NCBI GenBank assembly: GCA_963811685.1
Contig: CAWESK010000003.1
Coordinates: 35,910 to 99,909, forward strand
Source of the DNA: CAIWHR01 sp963811685
Lineage (GTDB): Bacteria > Pseudomonadota > Gammaproteobacteria > Burkholderiales > Casimicrobiaceae
Reading direction: 5' to 3'
Length of the DNA: 64,000 nt
Shown in pieces: positions 29,344-38,100 of this stretch (position 1 is the stretch's first letter; each line of letters starts with the position of its first letter). Below the pieces are notes generated by a model. That model was not told where the DNA came from. It did no database searches and saw only the letters and a program-made list of their open reading frames with translations. The position numbers and the translations under genes are program-made.

Positions 29344-29890
29344 GGCCGGCGCCCGGTGCAATCGTCACGGCAGGGACGATCTTGTACCCGTCGTGACGGT
29401 CTGCGATCCACAAGAGCAGCGGCGTGATCGCCGCCCAGCCGATCGCGAGCGCGATCAGCGCCGGCATCTGCTGCAGGAACACGAGCCCACCGAGCTTCGC
29501 GCCCGCCGCGTACGCGAGCGGGCCTCCGACGGCGCCGAAAAGAATCGCGAGCGGCAGGCTGCGCTTCAGCCATGCGAGGCTCACGTTGAGCGTCGTTGCG
29601 AAGACGACCCACATCGCGACGATCCACACCGGCGCCGTTCCCGCGATCAGCGCGCCGTTCGGATAGGCGATCCACCCGATCGTGACGAGCGCGCTGTCGA
29701 CGACGAAGCCGATTGCCGCTGCGATGAGGATCAGCACGAGCTCCGGGCGCGCGCGCGATGCGCGCAGCAAGTGATAGGCGACGACGGCGGTGGCGACCGC
29801 GACGCCGAGCCACGGCATCCCGTGCGCGGCGCCGAGCACGCAGGCGAACCAGCCGATCTGGAACAAGACAAAATTGACGAGCATCGTCAT
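29336..29890 (-). CDS. DUF2878 membrane protein
   Basis: 184 aa, five to six hydrophobic helices (VNFVLFQIGWFACVLGAA, WLGVAVATAVVAYHLL, LVLILIAAAIGFVVDSALVTIGWI and others) typical of the DUF2878 family. Members are regularly encoded beside a cyclopropane-synthase-like methyltransferase and DUF1295 proteins in proteobacteria, but have no assigned activity. GGAGAAGCGCG precedes the first of two ATGs. It starts 10 bp after the methyltransferase gene and overlaps the next gene. Confidence 0.82.
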   Translation of the reverse strand: MTMLVNFVLFQIGWFACVLGAAHGMPWLGVAVATAVVAYHLLRASRARPELVLILIAAAIGFVVDSALVTIGWIAYPNGALIAGTAPVWIVAMWVVFATTLNVSLAWLKRSLPLAILFGAVGGPLAYAAGAKLGGLVFLQQMPALIALAIGWAAITPLLLWIADRHDGYKIVPAVTIAPGAGHA

Positions 29891-29900
29891 CGCGCTTCTC

Positions 29901-30944
29901 CTAGGCGCGCCGCTCGAACAGCGTGTGGGTCACCCACCAGGCCTGCCCATGCTCGTAGGCGAAGAGCTCGGCGCACGCCATGAAGAAGATGCGCCAGCGC
30001 TGCAGCCACTGGGTCGCAGCGTCCGCGCCGTACACGTCCGCCAGCACGCGCAACGCTTCGTCGCGCCGCGCGTCCAGATTGGCGAGCCAGGCGTTCGACG
30101 TCTTCTCGTAATGCGTGCCGTCCCAGCGCCAGCGGCGGATCGCTCGGAGGTCGTCCTGGAAGCGCAGCGGCAAATCGTCGCTCGGCATCATCCCGCCGGA
30201 GAAGAAATGGCGGCTCATCCAGTCGCTCTCGTCGCGGACTTCGTAGGCGTACGGCACCGACCGGTGCGCGAAGACGTGCATGAAGAATTTGCCGTCCGGC
30301 GCGAGCCAGCCGGCGACGCGCGCGAAGAGCTTCCGCCAGTTCCTCATGTGCTCGAACATTTCCACCGATATCACGCGGTCGAAGCGCTCGCCGATCGCGA
30401 ATTCGTTCATGTCCGCCGTCAGCACCGTGACGTTCGGAAGGCCGCGGCGCGCGGCCTCGGCGACGATATGATCGCGCTGCGAGCGCGAATTGGAGACTGC
30501 GGTGACGCGCGAGGCGGGATAATGCGCCGCCATCCACAGCGTGAGCGAGCCCCAGCCGCAGCCGAGCTCCAGGATCGTCATCCCGTCGGCGAGGCCGGCG
30601 CGCTCGCAGGTCAAGCGCAAGGCTGCGGATTCGGCGTCGTCGAGCGTGGTCACGCCTTGCGGCCACAGGCAGCAGCTGTACTTGCGCTGCGCCCCGAGCG
30701 CCAGCGCGTAGAACGCCGCCGGCACTTCGTAGTGCTGCTCGTTGGCCATATGCGGGACGAGCGCGACCGGCGCGGCGTCCATCGCGGCGACGAACGTTTC
30801 GGCGCGCTCCGCCATCGCCGCCGCGCCGCCGGCGCAGACCTCGTCCTGACGGTGGCGGAGGAGGCGGCGGATGCCGGCGCGGATCGCGGCATCGGGCACG
30901 AGGCCCTGCTCGGTCCAGCTGATGGCGAGTTCGGCAAGGCTCAC
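29901..30944 (-). CDS. Cyclopropane-fatty-acid-synthase-like SAM methyltransferase
   Basis: 347 aa. SAM-binding motif TILELGCGWGSLTLWMAAHYP and the family signature VISVEMFEHMRNWRKLFARVAGWLAPDGKFFMHVFAHR are clear; the substrate-side residues YDRVISVE-type and QHYEVPAAFYALALG also fit the CFA/MMA family. The GTG start has GGAGG with ideal spacing. Together with DUF2878 and DUF1295 it resembles the proteobacterial set (in Rhodobacter under the singlet-oxygen sigma-E/ChrR regulon) that modifies unsaturated membrane fatty acids, including furan fatty acids; DUF1365 and the flavin amine oxidase often found with it are absent from this window. Confidence 0.88.
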   Translation of the reverse strand: MSLAELAISWTEQGLVPDAAIRAGIRRLLRHRQDEVCAGGAAAMAERAETFVAAMDAAPVALVPHMANEQHYEVPAAFYALALGAQRKYSCCLWPQGVTTLDDAESAALRLTCERAGLADGMTILELGCGWGSLTLWMAAHYPASRVTAVSNSRSQRDHIVAEAARRGLPNVTVLTADMNEFAIGERFDRVISVEMFEHMRNWRKLFARVAGWLAPDGKFFMHVFAHRSVPYAYEVRDESDWMSRHFFSGGMMPSDDLPLRFQDDLRAIRRWRWDGTHYEKTSNAWLANLDARRDEALRVLADVYGADAATQWLQRWRIFFMACAELFAYEHGQAWWVTHTLFERRA

Positions 30945-31030
30945 GGCAATTCCTCCGAGCGGCGGCGATCAATGCGGATCGGATTCGATACGGATGCGGC
31001 GTGGGATTGGATGCAATCCGTGCGCGAGCG

Positions 31031-32522
31031 TCAGCCGCGCAGCCACGCCGCGAGGTCCTTCTTGAGCTTCTTCATGTCCGCCTCGCGCGTGTACATCATG
31101 TGACCGGCGTCGAAGTAATGATGCTCGACGCGCGCCAGCACCTCCGGCGGCGCATCGAGCTGCGCGAGCGACCAGTTCGTCGCGCTGTAGGGGGTGCCGA
31201 GATCGTAATGGCCGCTCGCCACCAGCACCCGCAGGTGCGGATTGCGCCGCAGCGCGCGCGAAAGATCCGGGCTCGTGCTGGCGAAGCTGTTGCCCTTCTC
31301 CTCGCCGCGATTCCAGTTCCACTGCTTGTGGGCTTCCATCGACAGCACTTCATAGCGCGCGGTCGACTCGACTCCCAGCGTCTCGCTCATGTAGGCGTGC
31401 GCGGCCATCGTGTAGGGCGCGACGATCGCCTCGATCCCCGGATCGAACTCCCAGTCGCGCGTGCGGCTCGCCGCCATCGGGCCGGTCACCCGCGCGTCGA
31501 GGCGACCGACGATCAGGCCCTGGTCGCGCAGGAGCTCGAAGAAGAAGGTGTGGTCGCTGATGCGGAGGTTCTTTTCGTCGACCAGCGCGGGAGCGAGGCC
31601 GGTGAGCTGCGCGATGCGATTCACGGCGCGGCGCCGGGCATCCTTGGACAGCCGTCGCCCCCGCATGCAGCGCGGCGAGATACTCGTCGGCGACGAACGC
31701 CTCCGCCGCCGCGCGCGCGGCCGCCGGCGACTCCCCGGGCGCCCCCTTGAGCTTGCCGTGGAACTGCGCGACGCATGCGAGTCCCGGGAGAAACAGCGCG
31801 TAGGGCAGATCGTTGCGCGGCGCGAAGATGAGCGTCTGCAGGTCCATCGCGCACGAAACGAGAATGAGGCCGGACAGCGCGATCCCGGCCTCCTGCAGCT
31901 TGTCGGCGAGCGCTGCGCCGCGCGTCGTCCCGTAGCTCTCGCCGACGAGATAGAGCGGCGAGCTCCACCGTCGATGGCGGACGAGCCAGACGCGGATGCA
32001 CTCGACGAGCGCGTCGACATCGCCGTCGACGCTCAGCATCTTCTTGCGTGCCTCCTCGCTGGCCGTGACCGAGTAGCCGGTGTGCGGCGGGTCGACGAAG
32101 ACGAGATCGAAGTGCTCGAACCATGACTCGGGGTTGTCGGTGACCGTGTACGGCGGCGGCGGCATCGTGCCGTCCTCGCGCGTGACGACGTGCTTCGGAC
32201 CGACCGCGCCGAGATGCAGCCAGATCGACGCCGATCCCGGTCCGCCGTTGAAGGCGAAACAGACCGGGCGCGTCTTGGGATCGGCGTCGTCGAGAAAGTA
32301 CGACGTCGTGAACACCGCCGCTTCCGGCTCGCCGCGCTTGTCGTCGACCCCGCCCGCGGTCACCGGCACGAATGCCGCGACGGCGCTGTATTTCAGCGTG
32401 CGACCGTTGAGCTTGATCGACGAGGTGCTCTTGCGCGGCTCGGTCGCGAGCAGCGCGTCGACTCTCTCGCGCAGCTTCTTCTTTGCTTCTTCGGTCGGTG
32501 GGGCGGGCGTGGGTTCGCTCAT
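31031..32522 (-). CDS. S10-family serine carboxypeptidase-like protein (frame break near 31660)
   Basis: About 497 aa. Peptidase S10 fold: PVCFAFNGGPGSASIWLHLGAVGPKHV (oxyanion NGGPG), catalytic Ser in LVGESYGTTRGAALADKL, catalytic Asp in VLVASGHYDLGTPYSATNW and His in YFDAGHMMYTR. The family removes C-terminal residues or acts as an acyltransferase, usually outside the cytoplasm, yet this protein starts SEPTPAPPTEEAKKKLRERV with no secretion signal. The frame steps +1 near 31660 between LAALHAG and RRLSKDARRRAVNRI. It is divergent from the AraC regulator across a perfect inverted repeat. Confidence 0.86.
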
Positions 32523-32560
32523 GGCGTGTTCCGGTGATGAAGTAGGTGGGCCGGTGGAGA

Positions 32561-32593
32561 CAGTGTAAATTGGCGGCCTGCTAATTTACACTG
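32561..32593. promoter_or_regulatory. Perfect 11-bp inverted repeat between S10 peptidase and AraC genes
   Basis: CAGTGTAAATT (32561-32571) and AATTTACACTG (32583-32593) are exact complements separated by 11 bp, centre-to-centre two helical turns. AT-rich arms in this very GC-rich DNA stand out. The site lies 39 bp from the S10 start and 55 bp from the AraC start, so a dimer bound here could control both divergent genes. The most likely binder is the adjacent AraC protein, by position only. Confidence 0.6.
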
Positions 32594-32647
32594 AGCCGAT
32601 CGACGGGCCCAGGAACCGCACGAATCGACGGCAGTCCATCGCAAGTC

Positions 32648-33361
32648 ATGGCCAGGATTTCCTTTGCCGATACGCGCTTCGGACGCGATCGTCTCGCGCC
32701 AGGCGTGCTGAAACGCAGGCATCGCCATGCGCGCGGCTATGTCGCCGTCGTCCTCGCCGGCAGCTACGTCGAAGCCGGCGACGAAGGGCGACGACGCGTC
32801 GGTCCCGGCGATGCGCTGATCCACCGGCCGTTCGACGGTCACCTCGATGTCGTCGGTTGCCGCGGCGCCGTCGTGCTGAATCTTCCGCTGCCGGCGAATT
32901 GGTCGTCGCCGATGGGCGTTCGGGTCGCGGACCCCGATCGGATCGCGCGTGTCGCCGAAGCCGATCCGGCCGCCGCATCGGCGCTGCTCGACACCGACGC
33001 CGAGGTGCCGCTCCTCCTCGACGACTGGCCCGACCTGCTCGCCGCCGCGTTGCGCGCGCAATCCGACGTCCGCATTACAGGCTGGGCAGCGTCGATGGGC
33101 CTCGCCCCCGCCACGGCGAGTCGCGGCTTCCGGGCGATCTTCGGCCTCACGCCTGCGCGTTATCGCGCGGAAGTGCGCGCGCGCCGCGCGTTCGCGGCAT
33201 TGACCGAAGGCGACGAGCCCCTGGCGACGCTGGCGTTGTCGAGCGGCTTCGCCGATCAGGCGCATCTCTCGCGCGCGATCTCCGCGCTGACCGGCGACGC
33301 GCCGTCGGCGTGGCGGCGAGCGTCAAATCCGTTCAAGACAACGAAGGAGCGCCCCGCCTAG
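32648..33361 (+). CDS. AraC-family transcriptional regulator
   Basis: 237 aa. Residues about 10-85 form a cupin-like sensor domain (RGYVAVVLAGSYVEAGDEGRRRVGPGDALIHRPFDGHLDVV). Residues about 135-232 form the double helix-turn-helix domain: ITGWAASMGLAPATASRGFRAIFGLTPARYRAEVRARRAFAAL and LATLALSSGFADQAHLSRAISALTGDAPSAWRR, the usual AraC signature. Ligand unknown. It is divergent from the S10 peptidase gene with a shared inverted repeat between them, and is followed 50 bp later by a putative metallopeptidase gene. Confidence 0.88.
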   Translation: MARISFADTRFGRDRLAPGVLKRRHRHARGYVAVVLAGSYVEAGDEGRRRVGPGDALIHRPFDGHLDVVGCRGAVVLNLPLPANWSSPMGVRVADPDRIARVAEADPAAASALLDTDAEVPLLLDDWPDLLAAALRAQSDVRITGWAASMGLAPATASRGFRAIFGLTPARYRAEVRARRAFAALTEGDEPLATLALSSGFADQAHLSRAISALTGDAPSAWRRASNPFKTTKERPA

Positions 33362-33411
33362 AGTGCGGACCTTGGAATCGCCCGCGCGCTTCGCGGGTCG
33401 AGTCAACGGGT

Positions 33412-34472
33412 ATGCGCTTGATGTCTGCCAGACAGTTGCTGTTGCTGACGATCGCTGTTGCCGAAGCCGCCGCCGCGGCGCCGCCGGGCTCGTCGCCTGC
33501 CGCAATGCAGGCCGTTGCCGATGCGACCGGCGCGGGACTGCAGGCCGATGCGGCGCGCGCCGTCAGTCTTCTTCGCGCTGTTCCGGCAGCGTACTTCAAC
33601 GGGCCCGGAAAAGGAATTTCGCTCGTTGCATGGAGCGGCGGTTTGGCGGGAGCCGCTGGCGTCCGCCCACGGCCAAGCCATCCGATCCCTTCGCGCGTCG
33701 CGTGCTTCTCGCCTATCAGGTCTACTGGCGCGCCGCGCTGCTGCGACGCGACGACCGCGCGACGGCGGAGGCCGCTCTGCTCGCCACGTTGCAGCGTCTG
33801 CTCGGTCGCGACGATCTTGCCGAGATGGATGCGCTCGAGCCGGAGCTCGCGACCCGGCTCCGCCAGTCCGGCCTCTACTCGCTGCAGGGCATGACAGGGC
33901 CGCTGCGCGAATTGATGCTGTGGTCGAAGCAGGAGACGCGGGAAGTTCGCGTGCAGCTTCCCGAGGAAGCGCATACGACGACGGTGATGCTGCTCGACGA
34001 CTTCTCGAGCCTGGGCTGGAGCGACTTCGCGACCTGCCACCGGCGCGGGACCGGCGGCTGGGCGACGAGCGATGCGCTTTTCGCCGTGCGCCCGCGCTAT
34101 GCGAACCTCGACGGCGAGGTCTTCAGGGTTACGTTTCTCGGGCACGAGACGCAGCATTTCGCCGATTACTCGCGCTTCCCGGGGCTTGCCCAATGGGAGC
34201 TCGAGTACCGCGCCAAGCTGACCGAGCTCGCCCTCGCCGACGAGACGCGCGCGAGCGTGCTGCGCAAGTTCACCGAGGACCAGGGCGACGATCCCCAGTC
34301 CCCGCACGCCTACGCGAACAAGCGCGTGCTGGCGGCGCTTCGGCAACGGCTCGCGCTGCCCGCCGACGCGCCACTCGACGCCCTGGACGTGTCGACGCTG
34401 CAGTCCGCGGCCGCCGCGGAGTTGCGTGCGGACTCGGAGCGGCGCGAGCACGCCCGGAACCTGGCGAATTAG
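33412..34472 (+). CDS. Exported protein with HExxH zinc-peptidase motif (two frame breaks)
   Basis: About 352 aa after correction. The start MRLMSARQLLLLTIAVAEAAAAAPP is a signal peptide. The frame steps +1 near 33600 and again near 33672. The second half reads cleanly and includes FRVTFLGHETQHFADYSRFPGLAQWELEYRAKLTELALADETRA. HETQH (codons 34143-34157) is a HExxH zinc-ligand motif, and a Glu about 20 residues further on (WELEYRAKL) could be the third ligand as in gluzincins. The family was not recognised. It is likely a periplasmic or surface metallopeptidase, with no further support. Confidence 0.62.
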
Positions 34473-34567
34473 GGGCACTCCAACAGGCAAGTCCGGTCCA
34501 TGCCGGTCGTTGTAATATTCACCGCTCTGCCGTCCGCGAATCGCGCCCGGCTGATCCAGGAGGCCCC

Positions 34568-34879
34568 ATGACGACCCGTCGCCAGTTTGTTCTGACCGCA
34601 GTGCCCGCTGTCGCGCTCGCCCTCGGCGGCGCCCGCGCCGCTTCCGCGCAGCCCGCAAAGCTCGAGGAATCCGATCCCTCCGCCGTCGCGCTCGGCTACA
34701 AGATGGACGCGACCAAGGTCGACGCGAAGAAATTCACGACCTACGCCGCCGGGAACGTGTGCTCCAACTGCCAGTTCTACAGCGGCAAGGCCGGCGACGC
34801 GTCGGGCCCGTGCGCCGCGTTCGGCGGCAAGCTCGTCATGGCGAAGGGCTGGTGCTCGGCCTGGGTCAAGAAGGCCTGA
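34568..34879 (+). CDS. High-potential iron-sulfur protein (HiPIP), Tat-exported
   Basis: 103 aa. N-terminal MTTRRQFVLTAVPAVALALGGARAASA has a twin-arginine signal, as usual for HiPIPs that fold with their [4Fe-4S] cluster before export. The mature part has the four cluster Cys in NVCSNCQFYSG, GPCAAF and KGWCSAW and the conserved aromatic cap. HiPIPs carry electrons in the periplasm, for example from cytochrome bc1 to oxidases or dehydrogenases. GGAGG lies just upstream of the ATG. It stands alone after the HExxH gene. Confidence 0.92.
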   Translation: MTTRRQFVLTAVPAVALALGGARAASAQPAKLEESDPSAVALGYKMDATKVDAKKFTTYAAGNVCSNCQFYSGKAGDASGPCAAFGGKLVMAKGWCSAWVKKA

Positions 34880-34981
34880 GTTTCCGTCCCGCCGCTTCGC
34901 CACGCGCGGGCTCCGCCGTGGCGAACCGGGTCGCGTTGCGGTAGGCGAGCCTCGCGCCGACGTCGCGCGGGACCCCCGCCG

Positions 34982-35010
34982 TTGGACCGCGCCCGGCCCC
35001 TGTTTATACT
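34982..35010 (+). promoter_or_regulatory. Putative sigma-70 promoter for the multi-GAF kinase gene
   Basis: TTGGAC (34982-34987) and TATACT (35005-35010) are spaced by 17 bp, in a small AT-rich island within the 244-bp gap between HiPIP and the kinase gene. The -10 element is good, the -35 only partial. It would give a leader of about 105 nt containing a strong hairpin. Confidence 0.4.
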
Positions 35011-35024
35011 AGGGCCCGCCTCCG

Positions 35025-35051
35025 GCGCGCGGCCGGCGTCGGCCGGCGCGC
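35025..35051 (+). repeat. GC-only hairpin in the kinase leader
   Basis: GCGCGCGGCC (35025-35034) can pair with GGCCGGCGCGC (35041-35051) with a one-base bulge and a six-base loop. It lies between the putative promoter and the ATG at 35124. It lacks a T-run, so it is not a standard terminator. It could affect translation or stability of the kinase transcript. Confidence 0.35.
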
Positions 35052-35123
35052 AGCGTCGACAGAATCGCCCAGCGCGAGCACGCATCTCCTCACCGACCTA
35101 GGACCACGGGATTCGAACAGCGC

Positions 35124-38100
35124 ATGCCTGCCTCGCGGAAGCCCACGAAGACGCGTCGCCGCACGACCCGCAGCCAAGCCGCGCCGCCAAACCGGCAGCC
35201 AAGCCTGCCGCGAAGCGGGTTTCCAAGCCTGTAGCGAAGCGGGTCGCCAGACCCGTCACCAAGCCTCGCCCCAATCCGGCTAAAGGGCCCGCGCGCGCAT
35301 CGAAGGCGCCTGCAAGTCGCGAACGGATCGCGCAACTCTCCGCTGAGATCGCGATCGTCAACGCATCCAGCAGGGCGTGGCGGGCGCGCTCGACTTCCAG
35401 GGCATCGTCGATCTGGTCGGGGACAAGCTGCGTGAGGTGTTCAATACCGGCGACATCGGCATCCGCTGGTTCGACCGACAGTACCAATCAGGTCCACTAC
35501 CTGTACCAGTTCGAGCATGGCGTACGCATGTACACGCCGCCGAATCCGATCACGCCGGGCGGTCCGGCCGACCGCATGATGAAGGCGCCCGCAACCCGCG
35601 TCTTCAACAGCCTCGCCGAGCAGGCCGCGGCCGGCGTTAAAACCATGCCCGGGAACCGATCAGAGCGTTTCCCTCGTTTCCGTTCCCTTCATCGGCAGAG
35701 ACCGCGTGCTGGGCGCCATCGTGCTGGAGAACTACGAACGCGAGAATGCGTTCGGCAAAGACGAAGTGCGCCTGCTGGAGACGGTGGCCGCGAGCATGGG
35801 TGTCGCGCTCGAAAACGCGCGCCTCTTCGACGAGACGCAGCGGCTGTTGAAGGAGACCGAGCAGCGCAACGCGGAGTTGGCGGTCATCAACAGCATCCAG
35901 CAAGGCATCGCCGGGTCGCTCGACTTCCAGGGCATCGTCGACCTCGTCGGCGACAAGCTGCGCGAGGTGCTGGATACGCAGAATATCGGTATTCGATGGC
36001 GCAACCACGAGACGGGTTACGTCGATTACCTTTACGAATTTGAGCACGGCGTGCGCATCCACCCGAAGTCGCACCCGCTACGCCCGGATAGCCCGTTCGT
36101 CCAGGCGTGCCGAGAAGCGCCAATCGTTGATCATTAATACCCTTGCCGAGTTCGAGGCACTGGGCTCCGGCGTCATACCGGGCACCGATCAAAGCCGTTC
36201 GTGCGTGTTCACTCCGATCATCGGCGGTGAGCGGGTGCTCGGCGGAATTATCCTGGAGGACTACGAGAAGGAATACGCATTCGACCAGGCCGACCTTCGC
36301 CTGCTGCAGACTGTCGCCGCCAGCATGGGTGTGGCGCTCGAGAACGCGCGCCTCTTCGACGAGACGCAGCGGCTGCTGAAGGAAACCGCGCAACGCAACG
36401 CCGAGCTCGCCATCATCAACGCGGTCCAGCAGGCGCTGGCGGGCGAGCTGAGCCTTCAGGGCGTGTATGACGCGGTCGGCGACCGGATCCGCGAGGTCTT
36501 CCCGGATTCGAGTGTCGCGATCCGCATGTACGACCCGCAGACCGACCTGGCGCACTACCCCTACACCTTCTACAACGGCGCGAGGCACAACATCCCATCC
36601 GACCTGCTAGGCGACGTCGGATTCGGGCCTCACGTGATCCGGACGCGCGAGACGCTCGTCATTAACGAGAATTTCAATCAGGTGGCGGCCGAGTTCGGCT
36701 CCAACACTGTTGATGCCGGGCCAGCCTCATGCGAGATCGATGGTCATCGTGCCGTTGGTGATCGCGGGCCAGGCGCGGGGGCTCCTTCAGTTGGGCAACC
36801 TGCAGCACGAACACGCTTACAGCGACTCCGATGTGCGCCTGCTGGAAACGCTAGCCAACAGCATGAGCGTGGCGCTCGAGAACGCCCGCCTCTTCGACGA
36901 GACGCAGCGGCTGCTGAAGGAAACCGAGCAGCGCACGGCCGAGTTGGCGGTGATCAACAGCATTCAGGAAGGCATCGCCGGCCGAGCTCGACTTCCAGGC
37001 CATCGTCGATCTGGTGGGCGACAAGTTGCGCGAGGTTTTCAAGACCGGCAACATCGGCATCCGCTGGTACGATCCGAAGACGAACCTGAATCACTTCCTG
37101 TACGAGTACGAACACGGCGTGCGTATCCATGTGCCGCCGATGACGCCTTCACCGGGGGGATTGAGGCTGATCCATGCGCGCCAGCCGGTGGTCGTCAACA
37201 CCCGCGCGGAGTATGCGGCGCTCGGGTTTCAGACGACCCCTGGTACCGATCAAAGCCAATCGTCAATCGCGGTCCCGATCCTCGGCAGCGACCGCGCTCT
37301 GGGTTCCGTCGTCATCGAGAACTACGAGCGCGAGAACGCCTTTGGCGAGTCGGAAATTCGCCTGCTCACGACGGTCACCGCGAGCATGGGCGTTGCGTTC
37401 GAGAACGCGCGGCTCTTCGACGAGACGCAGCGGCTTTTGAAGGAAACCGAGCAGCGCGCCGCCGAGCTCGCGATCATCAACACCGTGCAGAAAGCGCTGG
37501 CCGGCGAGCTGAGCCTGCAAGGTGTCTATGAGTCTCGTGGGAGACAAGCTCCGCGACGTTTTCCACGGGGCTTACGTGGCGATCCGCATCTACGATCCGC
37601 AGACAGAACTGATGCACTACCCGTACTCGTATTACAACGACAGGAAGTACAGCATTCCATCCGAGCCGCTCGGTGACAAGGGCTTCGGAGTCCACGTGAT
37701 CCGCACGCGCAAGACGCTCCTGATCGAGGAGAACCTGGAGCAGGAGTCGGACCGATACGGCTCCCGCATGCTGCTGGACGGCATGCCGTCGCCGAAGACG
37801 CAGTTGATGGTCCCGCTCCTCGTGGGGGAGCAGGCGCGGGGGATGCTCGTACTGACCGACATGCATCGCGAGCATGCCTACAGCGAATCGGATCTGCGTC
37901 TGCTGGAGACGCTGGCGAGCAGCATGAGCGTAGCGCTCGAGAACGCTCGCCTCTTCGACGAGACGCAGCGGCTCTTGAAGGAAACCGAACTGCGCAACGC
38001 CGAGTTGGCGGTCATCAACAGCATCCAGCAGGGGCTGGTGGCGCAGCTCGATCTGATGGCGATCATCGATCTGGTGGGCGACAAGCTGCGCGAGGTGTTC

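Noticed and set aside
35025..35051. GC hairpin considered as terminator of the HiPIP gene
   Set aside because: No T-run on the plus strand, and it lies beyond a good promoter candidate, so it is more likely in the kinase leader.
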